Assembly: GCF_004341945.1 (NCBI RefSeq) | Contig: NZ_SMBP01000009.1 | Span: 43,401 to 107,400 of the forward strand | Direction: 5' to 3' | Origin: Longicatena caecimuris | Lineage (GTDB): Bacteria > Bacillota_I > Bacilli_A > Erysipelotrichales > Erysipelotrichaceae | DNA length: 64,000 bases | Shown: piece by piece, positions 1-9,158 of the stretch | Layout: every line of letters starts with the position of its first letter | How positions within the stretch are numbered: the stretch's first letter is position 1 | The notes under the pieces: generated by a model | What the model was told of the DNA's origin: nothing | The model's database searches: none | The model's input: the letters and a program-made list of their open reading frames with translations, nothing else | Program-made: the position numbers and the translations under genes

Positions 1-383
1 GTTATGTGGAGAACTTTAAAGAGGCCGGATGGGAAAGCATTTATCATGAAAAGAGTGAATTTGATGGAATGTTGCATTATTTCCGCACCCTAGAGGAACC
101 CGGTGCGCCTGAACCGGAAATCTATAGTGATCGTAAATCACGTAATGCTTTGTATAAACGACTGTTATCCAGCTGGCGCAATTTGATTACGATGATTGTT
201 ATTCTTATGGTTTTCATGTTAGGTATTTTGTTTTTCTTACTAACACATCCAACGATATATCAGGGTATTTTTATGACTATTTTCACAATTGTCGCTATTC
301 TATTGATTGGAACCTTTATCCTTTATTTAACGATTTATATGAAAGTAAAGAAGAAGTTATTAGAGTTTAAATATCAATCATAA
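1..383 (+). CDS. DUF2812 domain protein, C-terminal part (cut by window edge)
   Basis: The reading frame is open to the left edge, so only the C-terminal ~127 residues are visible. The first part (GWESIYHEKSEFDG, then HYFRTLEEP, then EIYSDRKSRNALYKRL) has the pattern of the DUF2812 domain: a tryptophan-containing repeat followed by EIY(S/T)D and a YKR helix. Two membrane helices follow (about residues 60-80 and 88-108 of the visible part) and a short basic tail. DUF2812 proteins are membrane proteins of unknown function usually encoded directly after a PadR-type repressor; that neighbour would lie outside the window. A short intrinsic terminator follows. Confidence 0.75.
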   Translation, partial: YVENFKEAGWESIYHEKSEFDGMLHYFRTLEEPGAPEPEIYSDRKSRNALYKRLLSSWRNLITMIVILMVFMLGILFFLLTHPTIYQGIFMTIFTIVAILLIGTFILYLTIYMKVKKKLLEFKYQS

Positions 384-419
384 TATCTTCTGGGTATAGC
401 AAAGATATCAATAAAAATG

Positions 420-446
420 AAACGTTATCCGACGTTTCTTTTTTTA
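420..446 (+). terminator. Intrinsic terminator after DUF2812 gene
   Basis: Six-bp stem AAACGT/ACGTTT around the loop TATCCG, followed by C and a run of seven T. It ends the DUF2812 transcript just before the next ribosome binding site. Confidence 0.7.
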
Positions 447-481
447 AGGAAGAGTGCTATACTTTTGTACAAGAGGTACTT

Positions 482-823
482 ATGAAAACAATTTTATGCT
501 TTCTTTTTAGCTTAGGTATATTTTTGCAGGTGGCAATGCTGGTGAATGCCGGGGTGCTGTTTTTATTGTATTTTATACTTCGGCTTTTTCACGTAAGTAA
601 AACACAGATTCTTTCATGGTATAACCGATATCCGAAAACAGCCTTATTTATCACTTCGCTTGTGGCAGAGAGTAGTACACTTATCATATTATTGCCGATT
701 TGCAGAGAATGGTTTGGTTTTATAGGGTATAAGCTTGAGGATGAAACGTTATTGCTATTTGCGTTATTAGAAATCCTGCCATCTTTCTATAAATTTCATA
801 AGGTGAAAGCATTTATCGATTGA
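482..823 (+). CDS. Small hydrophobic membrane protein, unknown function
   Basis: 113 residues, not recognised. Three hydrophobic stretches are visible (about residues 3-36, 53-75 and 90-104), separated by the basic segment SKTQILSWYNRYPK. There are no charged catalytic motifs. The ATG is preceded by AGAGGT at suitable distance. It stands alone between two terminators, the second being shared with the convergent zinc-ribbon gene. No function can be inferred. Confidence 0.6.
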   Translation: MKTILCFLFSLGIFLQVAMLVNAGVLFLLYFILRLFHVSKTQILSWYNRYPKTALFITSLVAESSTLIILLPICREWFGFIGYKLEDETLLLFALLEILPSFYKFHKVKAFID

Positions 824-910
824 GCTTATCTTACCTTCATAGCAGGCAGTTATAATGCAAAAGATGAATCATATGGTATCACTTTTGGGTATATGTTTAT
901 GAAAGAGCAA

Positions 911-936
911 AAAAAAACATCGTATGATGTTTTTTA
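911..936. terminator. Bidirectional terminator between convergent genes
   Basis: Stem ACATC/GATGT with loop GTAT, flanked by an A-tract on the left and a T-tract on the right. It therefore works as an intrinsic terminator in both directions and overlaps the stop codon of the leftward gene. Confidence 0.75.
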
Positions 937-1146
937 GCTGCCAATTAAGAAGTCAAGAATATTCCATCCGGCATCTGTTTCGCTCTTGTATAATTCTGTA
1001 AAACCGCAACGCGTGCAGGATACGGTTACGAATTTTTTATTCTGAACATCAAATAATTTCGCAAAATTGCCGCCGGTTGCCTGAAACTGGTCGCTTTCAT
1101 AAGATGTATTCCCACATTTAGGGCAGACAAATTGTTTCTTTTCCAT
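934..1146 (-). CDS. Zinc-ribbon protein (YpzJ/COG3478-like)
   Basis: 70 residues from the ATG at 1146, chosen because AAGGAGGTTCT lies just upstream; an in-frame upstream ATG would add 14 hydrophobic residues and has no such site. The protein starts MEKKQFVCPKCGN and carries two CxxC pairs (CPKC near residue 8 and CTRC near residue 43), i.e. one zinc ribbon. The length and spacing match the small predicted nucleic-acid-binding Zn-ribbon family that includes Bacillus YpzJ. The cellular role of this family is not established. It is a single-gene unit with its own terminator. Confidence 0.75.
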   Translation of the reverse strand: MEKKQFVCPKCGNTSYESDQFQATGGNFAKLFDVQNKKFVTVSCTRCGFTELYKSETDAGWNILDFLIGS

Positions 1147-1256
1147 TATAAGAACCTCCTTGAATATAAATATTATAGCATTTATCAATAAGATGGCAAA
1201 GATGAAATCATTAAGAAAAAGTAAGGAGTTTTGATTATCAAAAGAATGGCATATAA

Positions 1257-1288
1257 AAGGAACGATATCTTTTTGATAATCGTTCCTT
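1257..1288 (-). terminator. Terminator of the tetR-RND-heptad operon
   Basis: Perfect 10-bp inverted repeat AAGGAACGAT/ATCGTTCCTT just beyond the stop codon of the heptad-repeat gene. Read leftward, the stem is followed by TTTTATAT; read rightward, by TTAGTTTTTTT, so it may act both ways. Confidence 0.75.
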
Positions 1289-1295
1289 AGTTTTT

Positions 1296-3545
1296 TTATA
1301 ACAATTTGGCAAAGAAATTGGTGATCTTATCGAAGAAGTTATCTTTACTTTCTTCTTTTGTGGCTTTCTTTTCTGTTTCTACTTTCTTCTCATGTTTTAG
1401 TTCTTCTGTCTTATAAATGAATTTTACTTTTGCTGTACTCTTTGTAGGGGCACCTGCAAAGGTATGCTCATTTTCAGCTTCTTTGACGATTTCATTTTTA
1501 ATAGATAGCAGCTGATTCAGATCACTCATAGATACATTGACTTCATGTTTCATTTTATCAATGCCATCCATTTTAAAGGTTTGCATACCTTTGTTTAATT
1601 CACCTGTTTTTTCGGCTAATGTGGTTGTAGCAGCGTGCAGCTGTTTTGCCCCTTTGCTAAGAGCTGTTGAACCATTTTGCAGCTTAGTAACGCCGGCATT
1701 GGCTGTTGTTAAGCCATTTACTAAGGTTTTTGATCCATTATATAATTGCGAAGCACCGCTGCTGGCAGATACCATGTTCGTATTTAAAGTCTTAATTCCA
1801 GTTTTTAATTCACCTAAATTGGCAGTTGCTGTTTTTAATTGACTGGTGCCGGCAGCTAGGGTAGCTGCACCTTCTGCAGCATCTTTCATACTATCCTGCA
1901 GCGTACCTAAATCAGTCAGCGTTGTTTTTACTAAAGTAACTGCGCCGTTTAATTGAGTGGCGGCGGCATTTAATTCCGGCGCTTTTTCAGATAGCTTTGC
2001 ACTTCCTAACGCAGCCGCTGCACTCAGATTACTGACATTGTGACCAGCACCATCAGCATCGCCATATAGAGTATTTTGAACACCGGAAGCATAACCTTCG
2101 GCATAAGTTGTATCTGTACAAATAGCTTTGAGTGCGTTGATTTGTTCCTGTGTCATATTTGACTTGGTTGGATCAGCGTTTTGAGCATAGAGGGTACAAG
2201 CCGTTGTCTTGGCAGCTGTTGTTTTAGCGGTTGCTTGTGCACTGGCTGCTTTCAGAGTGTCGTCATTCACAATGGTATTAATGCCTTGTATTGCCGTGTT
2301 AAGTTTCAAAGCACTATTCGCTAGTTCCGTCAATTGTGTAGGATAGGCGGCTAAATCATCTACTAATGTCTGCATCTTTTTTAAATCTACTGCCTGAATC
2401 TTGGTGTTGCCTTCACGCAAACCGGTGGATAATGTCTGCATGCCATCATTCAACTCAGATATACTGGTGACTAAGGTTGGCAGATCTTTTGTGGCAGTGG
2501 TCAGTTTTTTTGTGCCATCTTTGGCAAGAGAAAGGCCATTGCTTAAATTTTTCAAGTTGGCAGATAATTCTTTAGAACCTTTGGTTAATTTTGTAGTACC
2601 ACTCTTTAAGTCATTTACACCAGTGCTTAAAGCCGGAATACTATTTACCATTTCTTTAACCTTGCTGTTTAAGGTGGCTGTGCCTTCAGCAAGCTGACTG
2701 GTTCCATTTGCTAACTTAACACTTGCCTCACTCAACTGATCAATGCCATCCAGTAATTCATCAAGTGAATTAATATCTTTCAATTTATCAAGAGGAACTT
2801 CCGGTGTTAAGGCAATCATGATAGGCCCCATCTCAAAGTCCTTTGTTTCACACTTGATGACGTATTCATCTTGGATTTTTAAGCCTTTGGTATCGTTAAT
2901 ACCACTACTTTTTAAGGTGTCTTCCAATCCTGGCAAAGCAACGATACCAACCATTTGATTATTGCCTTCATTCAAAATTTTTCCATTTTCACAAGTGACG
3001 TTGGAAAAGTGATCTGTGGACAGATCAATGACGCCGGCACCGATATATAAAGGATGAATATTGGTTGTTTTGCCATTGATATTCACCTGACGTGTCTGTG
3101 TGTTTTTCATGGTTATATGAATTTCCAATGGACCGCTTTTTCCAATGAGATCCTTACCATCTATTGCTTGACCATTTAGTTTATAGGTGACATTTACCTT
3201 TACTGGCAATTGTTTCGTTGTTTTTCCTTCATAATACACATCATTGCCATCAACATTCCATGTATAGGTATTTCCTTTCACAGAGGGCTGATCATCACTT
3301 TTTACATTCTTGACATCTTTAAGATCAAGTGATTCTTTAATGTTTTTAATACCATGATCATTATGCAGCCAGCTGCTTACGATTTCTTCATCAACACTTC
3401 CATCTGGATGCAACATCGCATAGACCGTTTCATCCTTTGTTGTTTGTGTATCATCGCCATCTTTGGCATACAGTGTTGTCATACAAGTATTTGCCATCAT
3501 CAGACTCAATGCGGCACAAGTAACTGTTTTTACATTTTTTTTCAT
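1296..3545 (-). CDS. Exported heptad-repeat (xxxLxxG) protein paired with an RND transporter
   Basis: 749 residues from the ATG at 3545, which has GAGGTTGAGG upstream and gives a clean signal peptide (MKKNVKTVTCAALSLMMANT...). An in-frame ATG 17 codons upstream lies inside the preceding intergenic gap and is less likely. After a ~230-residue N-terminal domain, the middle consists of many degenerate seven-residue repeats of the form xxxLxxG (for example GTSQLAEGTATL, GVNDLKSGTTKL, GASQLYNGSKTL), as in YhgE/Pip-type proteins; the C-terminus is a lysine/glutamate-rich segment plus an amphipathic end. Such proteins are repeatedly found beside MMPL/RND transporters in Firmicutes. I infer an extracytoplasmic, coiled-coil-like partner of the transporter encoded just upstream. 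Confidence 0.75.
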   Translation of the reverse strand: MKKNVKTVTCAALSLMMANTCMTTLYAKDGDDTQTTKDETVYAMLHPDGSVDEEIVSSWLHNDHGIKNIKESLDLKDVKNVKSDDQPSVKGNTYTWNVDGNDVYYEGKTTKQLPVKVNVTYKLNGQAIDGKDLIGKSGPLEIHITMKNTQTRQVNINGKTTNIHPLYIGAGVIDLSTDHFSNVTCENGKILNEGNNQMVGIVALPGLEDTLKSSGINDTKGLKIQDEYVIKCETKDFEMGPIMIALTPEVPLDKLKDINSLDELLDGIDQLSEASVKLANGTSQLAEGTATLNSKVKEMVNSIPALSTGVNDLKSGTTKLTKGSKELSANLKNLSNGLSLAKDGTKKLTTATKDLPTLVTSISELNDGMQTLSTGLREGNTKIQAVDLKKMQTLVDDLAAYPTQLTELANSALKLNTAIQGINTIVNDDTLKAASAQATAKTTAAKTTACTLYAQNADPTKSNMTQEQINALKAICTDTTYAEGYASGVQNTLYGDADGAGHNVSNLSAAAALGSAKLSEKAPELNAAATQLNGAVTLVKTTLTDLGTLQDSMKDAAEGAATLAAGTSQLKTATANLGELKTGIKTLNTNMVSASSGASQLYNGSKTLVNGLTTANAGVTKLQNGSTALSKGAKQLHAATTTLAEKTGELNKGMQTFKMDGIDKMKHEVNVSMSDLNQLLSIKNEIVKEAENEHTFAGAPTKSTAKVKFIYKTEELKHEKKVETEKKATKEESKDNFFDKITNFFAKLL

Positions 3546-3571
3546 GTTCCTCAACCTCTTTCTTTCCTTAT

Positions 3572-5644
3572 TTATTTCAAATTGGCTTTTGGCCAACCTT
3601 TTGTTGTTTTTTCAATCGCTTTATGGAAGATAATCAACAAGGCAGGCAATACCAGAAGAATTACCAGCATAGAGATAACAGCGCCTCGTGAAATCAGCGT
3701 ACACAAGCTCTTGATCAGATCCATCTTCGCGATGAAGGATACACCGATACAGGCTGCGAAGAAGGATAAACCGGATGTGATAATACTTGGGGCCGATTTG
3801 GCTGCGGCTTCACGCGCTGCTTCAATGACCGGTTTGCCATTACTTAATTCTTCTTTATAACGCGTTGTCATCAAAATTGCATAATCAACCGTAGCACCTA
3901 ATTGAATCGTTCCGATAACGATGCTGGCAATGAATGGCAACACACTACCGGTAAAGTATGGAATACCCATATTGATACAGATAGCAAATTCAATCGACGC
4001 AACGAGGATTACTGGCAATGCTAAAGATTTAAAGGTAATTACAATAATTAAGAAAATAGCTAATACGGATAAGATATTAACCATCTTAAAGTCAATATCC
4101 GTTGTTGTGATCAAGTCTCGCGTTAAGCTTCCTTCACCAGCAATCACGGCATGTTTATCATATTTGTGCATGATGTTGTCAATCTTATCTAACTGTTTGT
4201 TTTCTTCATCCGTAGCCGCACGATACGTTGAGTTGACCAAGATCATTTTTTTACCGCCATTATTTAAAATGGTTTTAACGGCTTCCGGCTCTAATTGTGT
4301 CGGAATTCTTCCACCAATCAGACTCTCATAGGAAACGACACTGTAAACACCGTTTAGTTTTTCCACTTCATCACAGATTTCTTTAATTTGATAGTTTTCT
4401 AAATTTTCATCCACCAGTAAGAAATGGGTGGTTGTCATATGGAACTGATCCTTTAATTTATTTGTCCCAATGATGCTGGCAAAATCCTGTGGCATGTTGG
4501 CACTCAAATCATAATAGACTTTGGTATGATTTTGTGCATACCCCATCGGAATGAACAAGACTAAGAAAATTACCAGAATGCCTTTATAATGCTTTGTTAA
4601 GAAGGCAGGCAGTTTCTTAGGTTCCTTCAAGATAATTGGATGTTTCCATTTTTCAATATACTTATCAAAACGCATCAACAGAGATGGCAGGATAATAATC
4701 GTGGATAAGACACCAAAGATAACACCTTTTGCCATGACAATACCAATATCTTTTCCTAAGGTCAGTTGCATGGCACATAATGCTAAGAAACCGGCAATGG
4801 TTGTAACTGAAGATGAGGTGATAGAAGTAAAGGTTGCCTGAATCGCATTTGACATTGCTTCATCACGATTACTTGTTTTATTCTTTTCTTCCTGATAACG
4901 ATGCAACAGGAAGATAGAGTAGTCCATGGTAACACCTAACTGTAAGACAAGCGCTAAGGCTTTTGTGATATAAGAAACTTCGCCGAGGAATACATTAGTA
5001 CCAAAGTTATAAGCAACCGGGAAAGCAATTCCCAAGACGAAGATAAAGGGGGCAATAGATGACTCCAATCCCATAAATAAGACAATGACACACAAGATGA
5101 TGGCCGTGACTCCATATAATGGTGTTTCTTTTTCACTTAAATCCTTAATATCTTCGGATACGGCAGAGAAACCACCCAAATAGCACTGTTTTTCACTATA
5201 ACCTTTGATCTTATGAATGGCATCCATCGTTCTTTGCGATGCGCCATCTTCCTCAAAGGTGATAACCATCAGAGTTCCTTTATCCGAATATAACATGTCT
5301 TTGACATCTTTTGGCAAGACCTCCTTCGGGATACTGATATCTAAGATATCGCCTCGCCATAAGACATCCTTTACACCATCAATGCTTTGAATCTCTTTCT
5401 TTAATTCCGCAACGTTTTTATCCGGCATATTTTCTACTACCAGCATGCCGGTGCTGGCAAGGTTGAAATCATCTGATAATGATTTTTGTCCTTTCATGGA
5501 TTCTACATCCTTTGGCAGATAACTCAATAAGTCATAATTGACTTTGGTACGTGCATAACCGATCGCACTTGGAATCAGCAGCAGTACCGCAATTAACAGA
5601 ATCAGATTTCTTTTTCTAACAATGAAATCAGATAATTTCTTCAT
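3572..5644 (-). CDS. RND superfamily (MMPL-type) transporter
   Basis: 690 residues with the twofold RND layout: one helix (about 13-31), a ~140-residue extracytoplasmic domain, five to six helices, then the same again. The conserved intramembrane Asp-Tyr motif is present in both halves: GVTMDYSIFLLHRY around residue 241 and GATVDYAILMTTRY in the second half. This is the hallmark of MMPL-type RND proteins. The family exports lipids, drugs or other hydrophobic compounds using the proton gradient; the substrate here is unknown. GGAGGT precedes the ATG. The gene lies between tetR and the heptad-repeat gene, in one operon. Confidence 0.88.
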   Translation of the reverse strand: MKKLSDFIVRKRNLILLIAVLLLIPSAIGYARTKVNYDLLSYLPKDVESMKGQKSLSDDFNLASTGMLVVENMPDKNVAELKKEIQSIDGVKDVLWRGDILDISIPKEVLPKDVKDMLYSDKGTLMVITFEEDGASQRTMDAIHKIKGYSEKQCYLGGFSAVSEDIKDLSEKETPLYGVTAIILCVIVLFMGLESSIAPFIFVLGIAFPVAYNFGTNVFLGEVSYITKALALVLQLGVTMDYSIFLLHRYQEEKNKTSNRDEAMSNAIQATFTSITSSSVTTIAGFLALCAMQLTLGKDIGIVMAKGVIFGVLSTIIILPSLLMRFDKYIEKWKHPIILKEPKKLPAFLTKHYKGILVIFLVLFIPMGYAQNHTKVYYDLSANMPQDFASIIGTNKLKDQFHMTTTHFLLVDENLENYQIKEICDEVEKLNGVYSVVSYESLIGGRIPTQLEPEAVKTILNNGGKKMILVNSTYRAATDEENKQLDKIDNIMHKYDKHAVIAGEGSLTRDLITTTDIDFKMVNILSVLAIFLIIVITFKSLALPVILVASIEFAICINMGIPYFTGSVLPFIASIVIGTIQLGATVDYAILMTTRYKEELSNGKPVIEAAREAAAKSAPSIITSGLSFFAACIGVSFIAKMDLIKSLCTLISRGAVISMLVILLVLPALLIIFHKAIEKTTKGWPKANLK

Positions 5645-5667
5645 ACCTCCACGCTCCTATCTTTCTT

Positions 5668-6261
5668 TTAAGATCGTTTGATCATTTTGCGAATCGTCGT
5701 ATATAGCATCGGTTTTAAATTGTCGATGCTATCCGGCTGTTTTAATACAATAGAGGAATAACATACGGTTGAAACAAGCTCTAGAATCATAAAAATCAGT
5801 TGATAGGCTTCCTGTTCTTGATAACCTAAACTGATTAAATAGCTGAGAAAATCCTCCAGATGATTCACGACCTCATATTCATCATCGCCAAGCTTACCGC
5901 CGATGACGCTCCAAGATAGATTTTTCTGGATCATCTTAATGCTGCTGGGATTGGCTTTGAAAAATTCAATGACATAATCTACAAGAAAGATCAATTCTTC
6001 GATCTTATCATCAATCTGTTCCTCTTTGGCTTTCATTAATGCTTCATCAATGATGGAAGAGCTTTTCTTCACGATTAGATGATTGATAAGTTGTACCTTA
6101 TCATGAAAGTAAAGATAGAAAGTGCCCTTTGCTACATGAGCATCCTGGACAATTTGGTCGATGGATATGCGGTTAAAATCCTCTTTCGCAAATAGGCGCA
6201 AGGCAGCTTCTTCAATCCTGCGGCGTTTCTCATTCTTATTCATCAGAACCTTGTTTCGCAT
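5668..6261 (-). CDS. TetR-family repressor of the RND operon
   Basis: 197 residues. The N-terminal helix-turn-helix is clear (AALRLFAKEDFNRISIDQIV then HVAKGTFYLYFHDK), followed by an all-helical ligand domain with a hydrophobic C-terminal half. The ATG at 6261 has AGAGGTG upstream; an internal ATG at 6243 is less well placed. It is the first gene of the operon and its promoter carries two inverted repeats of equal architecture, so autorepression relieved by a hydrophobic ligand is likely. The ligand cannot be read from sequence. Confidence 0.88.
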   Translation of the reverse strand: MRNKVLMNKNEKRRRIEEAALRLFAKEDFNRISIDQIVQDAHVAKGTFYLYFHDKVQLINHLIVKKSSSIIDEALMKAKEEQIDDKIEELIFLVDYVIEFFKANPSSIKMIQKNLSWSVIGGKLGDDEYEVVNHLEDFLSYLISLGYQEQEAYQLIFMILELVSTVCYSSIVLKQPDSIDNLKPMLYTTIRKMIKRS

Positions 6262-6284
6262 ATAGTTACACCTCTTTTCCTGAA

Positions 6285-6297
6285 TGACTTTAAGTCA
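6285..6297. promoter_or_regulatory. TetR operator, downstream copy
   Basis: TGAC-TTTAA-GTCA, within a longer perfect 15-base palindrome (ATGACTT-T-AAGTCAT). It lies between the promoter and the tetR start codon. Confidence 0.6.
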
Positions 6298-6316
6298 TTT
6301 TTTTATGACCGTGAAA

Positions 6317-6345
6317 AGGATATGGCAAAAATGACGAACAGTCAA
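6317..6345 (-). promoter_or_regulatory. Promoter of the tetR-RND operon
   Basis: Read leftward: -35 TTGACT (6345-6340), 17-base spacer, -10 TATCCT (6322-6317). The -35 box is embedded in the upstream TGAC-N5-GTCA operator, so repressor binding would occlude polymerase. Confidence 0.65.
6332..6344. promoter_or_regulatory. TetR operator, upstream copy
   Basis: TGAC-GAACA-GTCA: same half-sites and same five-base spacing as the copy at 6285-6297, with centres 47 bases apart. It overlaps the -35 box. Confidence 0.6.
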
Positions 6346-6754
6346 TATTTTATATGCAGTAGAAAAAGAAGTTCTTTAGACAGTTCTTTTTATTTGTCTA
6401 AATACTATACGTGAAAGGGGTTTCTGGTTATAAAAGGTGAAAACGATACTAGCGTAAATAAGAAATATATTAGTTCTTAAAAAATGAAATACGTTATGGC
6501 GATGAAAGGAGAATAGATGGTTGTGCGTGAATATATACAATAAGTTATTATGATGGTTGTTAAAGAAAGCATATTGGTAGATGAAGGTATTTGCTGATAT
6601 AGATTTGAAAATTGTATCGACATTGGTGATTTCGGTTAGCTTTTCGGTAATAAAAGTTATTTGAAAATTACGCAGCACGTGATTTGTTTGTTATGATGGT
6701 ACATAAAGAATAAGACATTATACGGTAAGCTTTATTCTTGAAGGAGGGAATATC

Positions 6755-7477
6755 ATGGAGGATATCATCGTCACAAAAGATTTAACAAAGGAATACAGAG
6801 GATATAAAGCAAATCATGCGATATCGATGTGTGTAAAAAAAGGGAGTATTTATGGGTTGATTGGGCGAAACGGCGCCGGTAAGACAACATTCATGCGAAT
6901 GCTGTTGGGGTTAAGTAAACCAACCAAGGGAGAAATTCAGCTATTTGGTAAGAAGGGTAAAGAAATGAACCAGGAACGAAGCCGTATCGGTTCCATCATA
7001 GAAACACCTGCTTTTATAACCAGACTTTCTGCATATGATAATTTAATGTTGCGTGCTGATTTGTTAGGGTTAAAGGATAAAAAGAAAGCCATCCATGAGG
7101 CGTTAAAAAAGGTTGGCTTATATGAAAAACGCGGACAGAAAGTGAAAGGTTTTTCGCTAGGAATGCGGCAGAGTTTAGGTATTGCTTGCGCTATCTTAGG
7201 AGAACCGGAATTATTAATTTTAGATGAGCCCATCAATGGCTTAGATCCGATTGCAATTGCGAATGTGCGTAAGATTTTATTGGATCTGAATAAAAAAGGT
7301 ACGACCATTATTATTTCCAGTCATATCTTGGGGGAAATGGAAAAGGTCGCCACATGTTATGGGTTTATCGTGGAAGGTAAGTTAGTAAAAGAAATCAGTG
7401 AAGAAGAAGTCAAAAACAACAAAGTAGATTTAGAAAAATTCTTCATTAAAATTGCCGGAGGTGAGTTAGATGCATAA
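6755..7477 (+). CDS. ABC transporter ATP-binding protein (BcrA-like)
   Basis: 240 residues with Walker A GRNGAGKTT near residue 38, an ABC signature FSLGMRQ, Walker B LLILDEP and the D-loop NGLDP. Overall similarity is to the BcrA/LanF-type ATPases of lantibiotic and bacitracin self-protection or resistance exporters. AAGGAGGG precedes the ATG. The next gene, its membrane partner, starts eight bases before this one ends. No two-component sensor is adjacent, so the inducing compound is unknown. Confidence 0.88.
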   Translation: MEDIIVTKDLTKEYRGYKANHAISMCVKKGSIYGLIGRNGAGKTTFMRMLLGLSKPTKGEIQLFGKKGKEMNQERSRIGSIIETPAFITRLSAYDNLMLRADLLGLKDKKKAIHEALKKVGLYEKRGQKVKGFSLGMRQSLGIACAILGEPELLILDEPINGLDPIAIANVRKILLDLNKKGTTIIISSHILGEMEKVATCYGFIVEGKLVKEISEEEVKNNKVDLEKFFIKIAGGELDA

Positions 7478-8177
7478 GGTAGTAAAGGCGGAGTTATTTA
7501 AGCTAAAACGTAATAAAGCATATTGGTTTATCTTATTGTTATCCTTTGGTATTTATCTGGCTTTAGGTCTTATGACGGATGAGAAAATCAGCTTTCAAGA
7601 TGCGATTGCTTCCTCAGCAAGCATTGTGCCATTATTTAGTGCGCTTGTTGCCATCAGTGTAGCCCAGGCCGATTATAACGATGGAACAATGAAAAATGTC
7701 GTTAGTGCAGGAATCAGTCGAACTAGCATTTATATAGGGAAATTATTGGCTGCCTATATTGGCTGTATGGGAATCTTTTTGATTGAAGCCATCATGTCGG
7801 TAGGCTTCAGTGTGTATGGCGGAGCAACGGTAACAATGGATGCTTTCTTTATCATTAAAGCTGTGTTGTTACAGGCCGTAGTCGTATTGAACTATACAGT
7901 TATCTTCTTTTTATTGGGAAGTATTATACATAGCGCCGCGTTAGCTGTATCTTTATCCTTTGCATATTATTTGTTTGGAGCTTTTGCCTTTGGTTATGTT
8001 GGAAGCTTTTTACATATCAGTGGACTTGCCGATTATGAATTAGGCAGCGTTGCTACGGCAATCGAACAAGTAAATGTTAATACAGTGACAATGTTGCATT
8101 TAGGAATCGTAACGATTATTATACTTTTCTTCGCATATATCGGAGCTTTCTGTTTCAATCGACAAGAAATCAAGTGA
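7470..8177 (+). CDS. ABC-2 type permease (BcrB-like)
   Basis: 235 residues with six predicted membrane segments and the N-terminal pattern KAELFKLKRNKAYWFILLLS typical of ABC-2 permeases that pair with BcrA-like ATPases. It overlaps the ATPase gene and is followed by a strong terminator, so the two form a closed two-gene operon. Role: export or protection against a membrane-active compound; substrate unknown. Confidence 0.82.
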   Translation: MHKVVKAELFKLKRNKAYWFILLLSFGIYLALGLMTDEKISFQDAIASSASIVPLFSALVAISVAQADYNDGTMKNVVSAGISRTSIYIGKLLAAYIGCMGIFLIEAIMSVGFSVYGGATVTMDAFFIIKAVLLQAVVVLNYTVIFFLLGSIIHSAALAVSLSFAYYLFGAFAFGYVGSFLHISGLADYELGSVATAIEQVNVNTVTMLHLGIVTIIILFFAYIGAFCFNRQEIK

Positions 8178-8206
8178 CTGTTTTTCACCAAGATACTTTA
8201 AAAAGG

Positions 8207-8252
8207 AAAATCCCTTTTGTGATGTTTGACTTCACAGAAGGGATTTTGTTTT
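8207..8252 (+). terminator. Terminator of the BcrAB-like operon
   Basis: Long stem AAAATCCCTT...TGTGA pairing with TCACA...AAGGGATTTT (8207-8223 with 8231-8247), a short loop, then GTTTTAT. Confidence 0.85.
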
Positions 8253-8393
8253 ATAAGAGGAAACCTTACGATAGTGATCCTGTCGAGCATACTTAGCACA
8301 TATCATGAAACTAGCACATATCATGGAATTGGTGGGTGTTTATGAATGGATGAAAAAGAGTATTTGTATTTACAGCTTTACAGCATATGCATC

Positions 8394-9158
8394 TTATAGC
8401 TGTTGATGGCGAAATATCACCACGGCACTAGATAAAGAAATGCCAATCAAAAGTAGGGCAAGAAGAATAGGCACTAGATAATCGGCTGGAAGACTTTGTC
8501 CTTGTAGTAAAGAGATAGAATTTGTTATAAGAATAGCAGGCTGTATTTCCTGTAACGGAGGAAATAAAGACATGCCCATACAAATAAGGAAGAACCCTCC
8601 TGTACATAATAAAGAGCCGATACTTGTTTTCGTAAGTACACCACCTAATAATAACAATGCCAACAGCAAGCAACCAAACAACCATATACAAAAGATGCCT
8701 AACAATAAGTGTGGCACATTTGTCAAAGGCCAAAACATGAAGTTGTACAGATATGTGACAAGAAAGCTAATGCCATAACAACATGTCCATACTAGTAAAG
8801 CACTGCTGTACTTCGCTAATAGAATGGTGGTTCTGGATAAACCTTTTGTTAATAGATGAATCAATGTTCCTTTTTGCAATTCATTAGAAATCATGGTGCT
8901 AAAAACAATTAATAGGATGATGATACCAATTTGCGAAATGTTTTTATAAAACTGCGCCCATGAATCCATCACCTCAGGTTGTGGTAATTGTATTTGGATG
9001 CCATCTGGTAAAAGACTTGCCGCAACTTCAGGAAGATACCGTGCGCTGATAGGGTTCAGAAATCCTAAAGCCAGAAACACCATCATAAGTACAAAGAGCT
9101 TGTAGCTGCGCAGATAGTCGTAAAATTCTTTCTTTAAAAAAGCTAGATAGGCATTCAT
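8394..9158 (-). CDS. ABC-2 type permease of a YxlG-like module
   Basis: 254 residues, six membrane segments, an N-terminal cytosolic motif AFLKKEFYDYLRSYKLFVLM and a large first extracytoplasmic loop. These are features of NosY/YxlG-type ABC-2 permeases. Its start codon overlaps the stop of the ATPase gene (ATGA). Last gene of a four-gene operon; substrate unknown. Confidence 0.82.
   Translation of the reverse strand: MNAYLAFLKKEFYDYLRSYKLFVLMMVFLALGFLNPISARYLPEVAASLLPDGIQIQLPQPEVMDSWAQFYKNISQIGIIILLIVFSTMISNELQKGTLIHLLTKGLSRTTILLAKYSSALLVWTCCYGISFLVTYLYNFMFWPLTNVPHLLLGIFCIWLFGCLLLALLLLGGVLTKTSIGSLLCTGGFFLICMGMSLFPPLQEIQPAILITNSISLLQGQSLPADYLVPILLALLLIGISLSSAVVIFRHQQL

Larger units (their letters stand above)
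6262..6754. other. Divergent intergenic region
   Basis: About 490 bases between tetR and the ABC operon. Apart from the tetR promoter and operators it holds an 8-bp inverted repeat (TTTAGACA at 6375-6382 with TGTCTAAA at 6395-6402) without a T-tract. For the rightward ABC genes there is a possible extended -10 (TGTTATGAT ending at 6697) followed by a leader inverted repeat AAGAATAA/TTATTCTT (6706-6713, 6732-6739) just before the ribosome binding site. An AT-rich open frame on the minus strand has no credible start and looks non-coding. Confidence 0.5.

Noticed and set aside
3354..3860. 168-codon plus-strand frame opposite the RND operon
   Set aside because: Antisense to two well-supported genes; no start signal or domain.
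6376..6678. 100-codon minus-strand open frame upstream of the ABC operon
   Set aside because: No ribosome site, low-complexity Phe/Asn/His composition, typical of AT-rich non-coding DNA.
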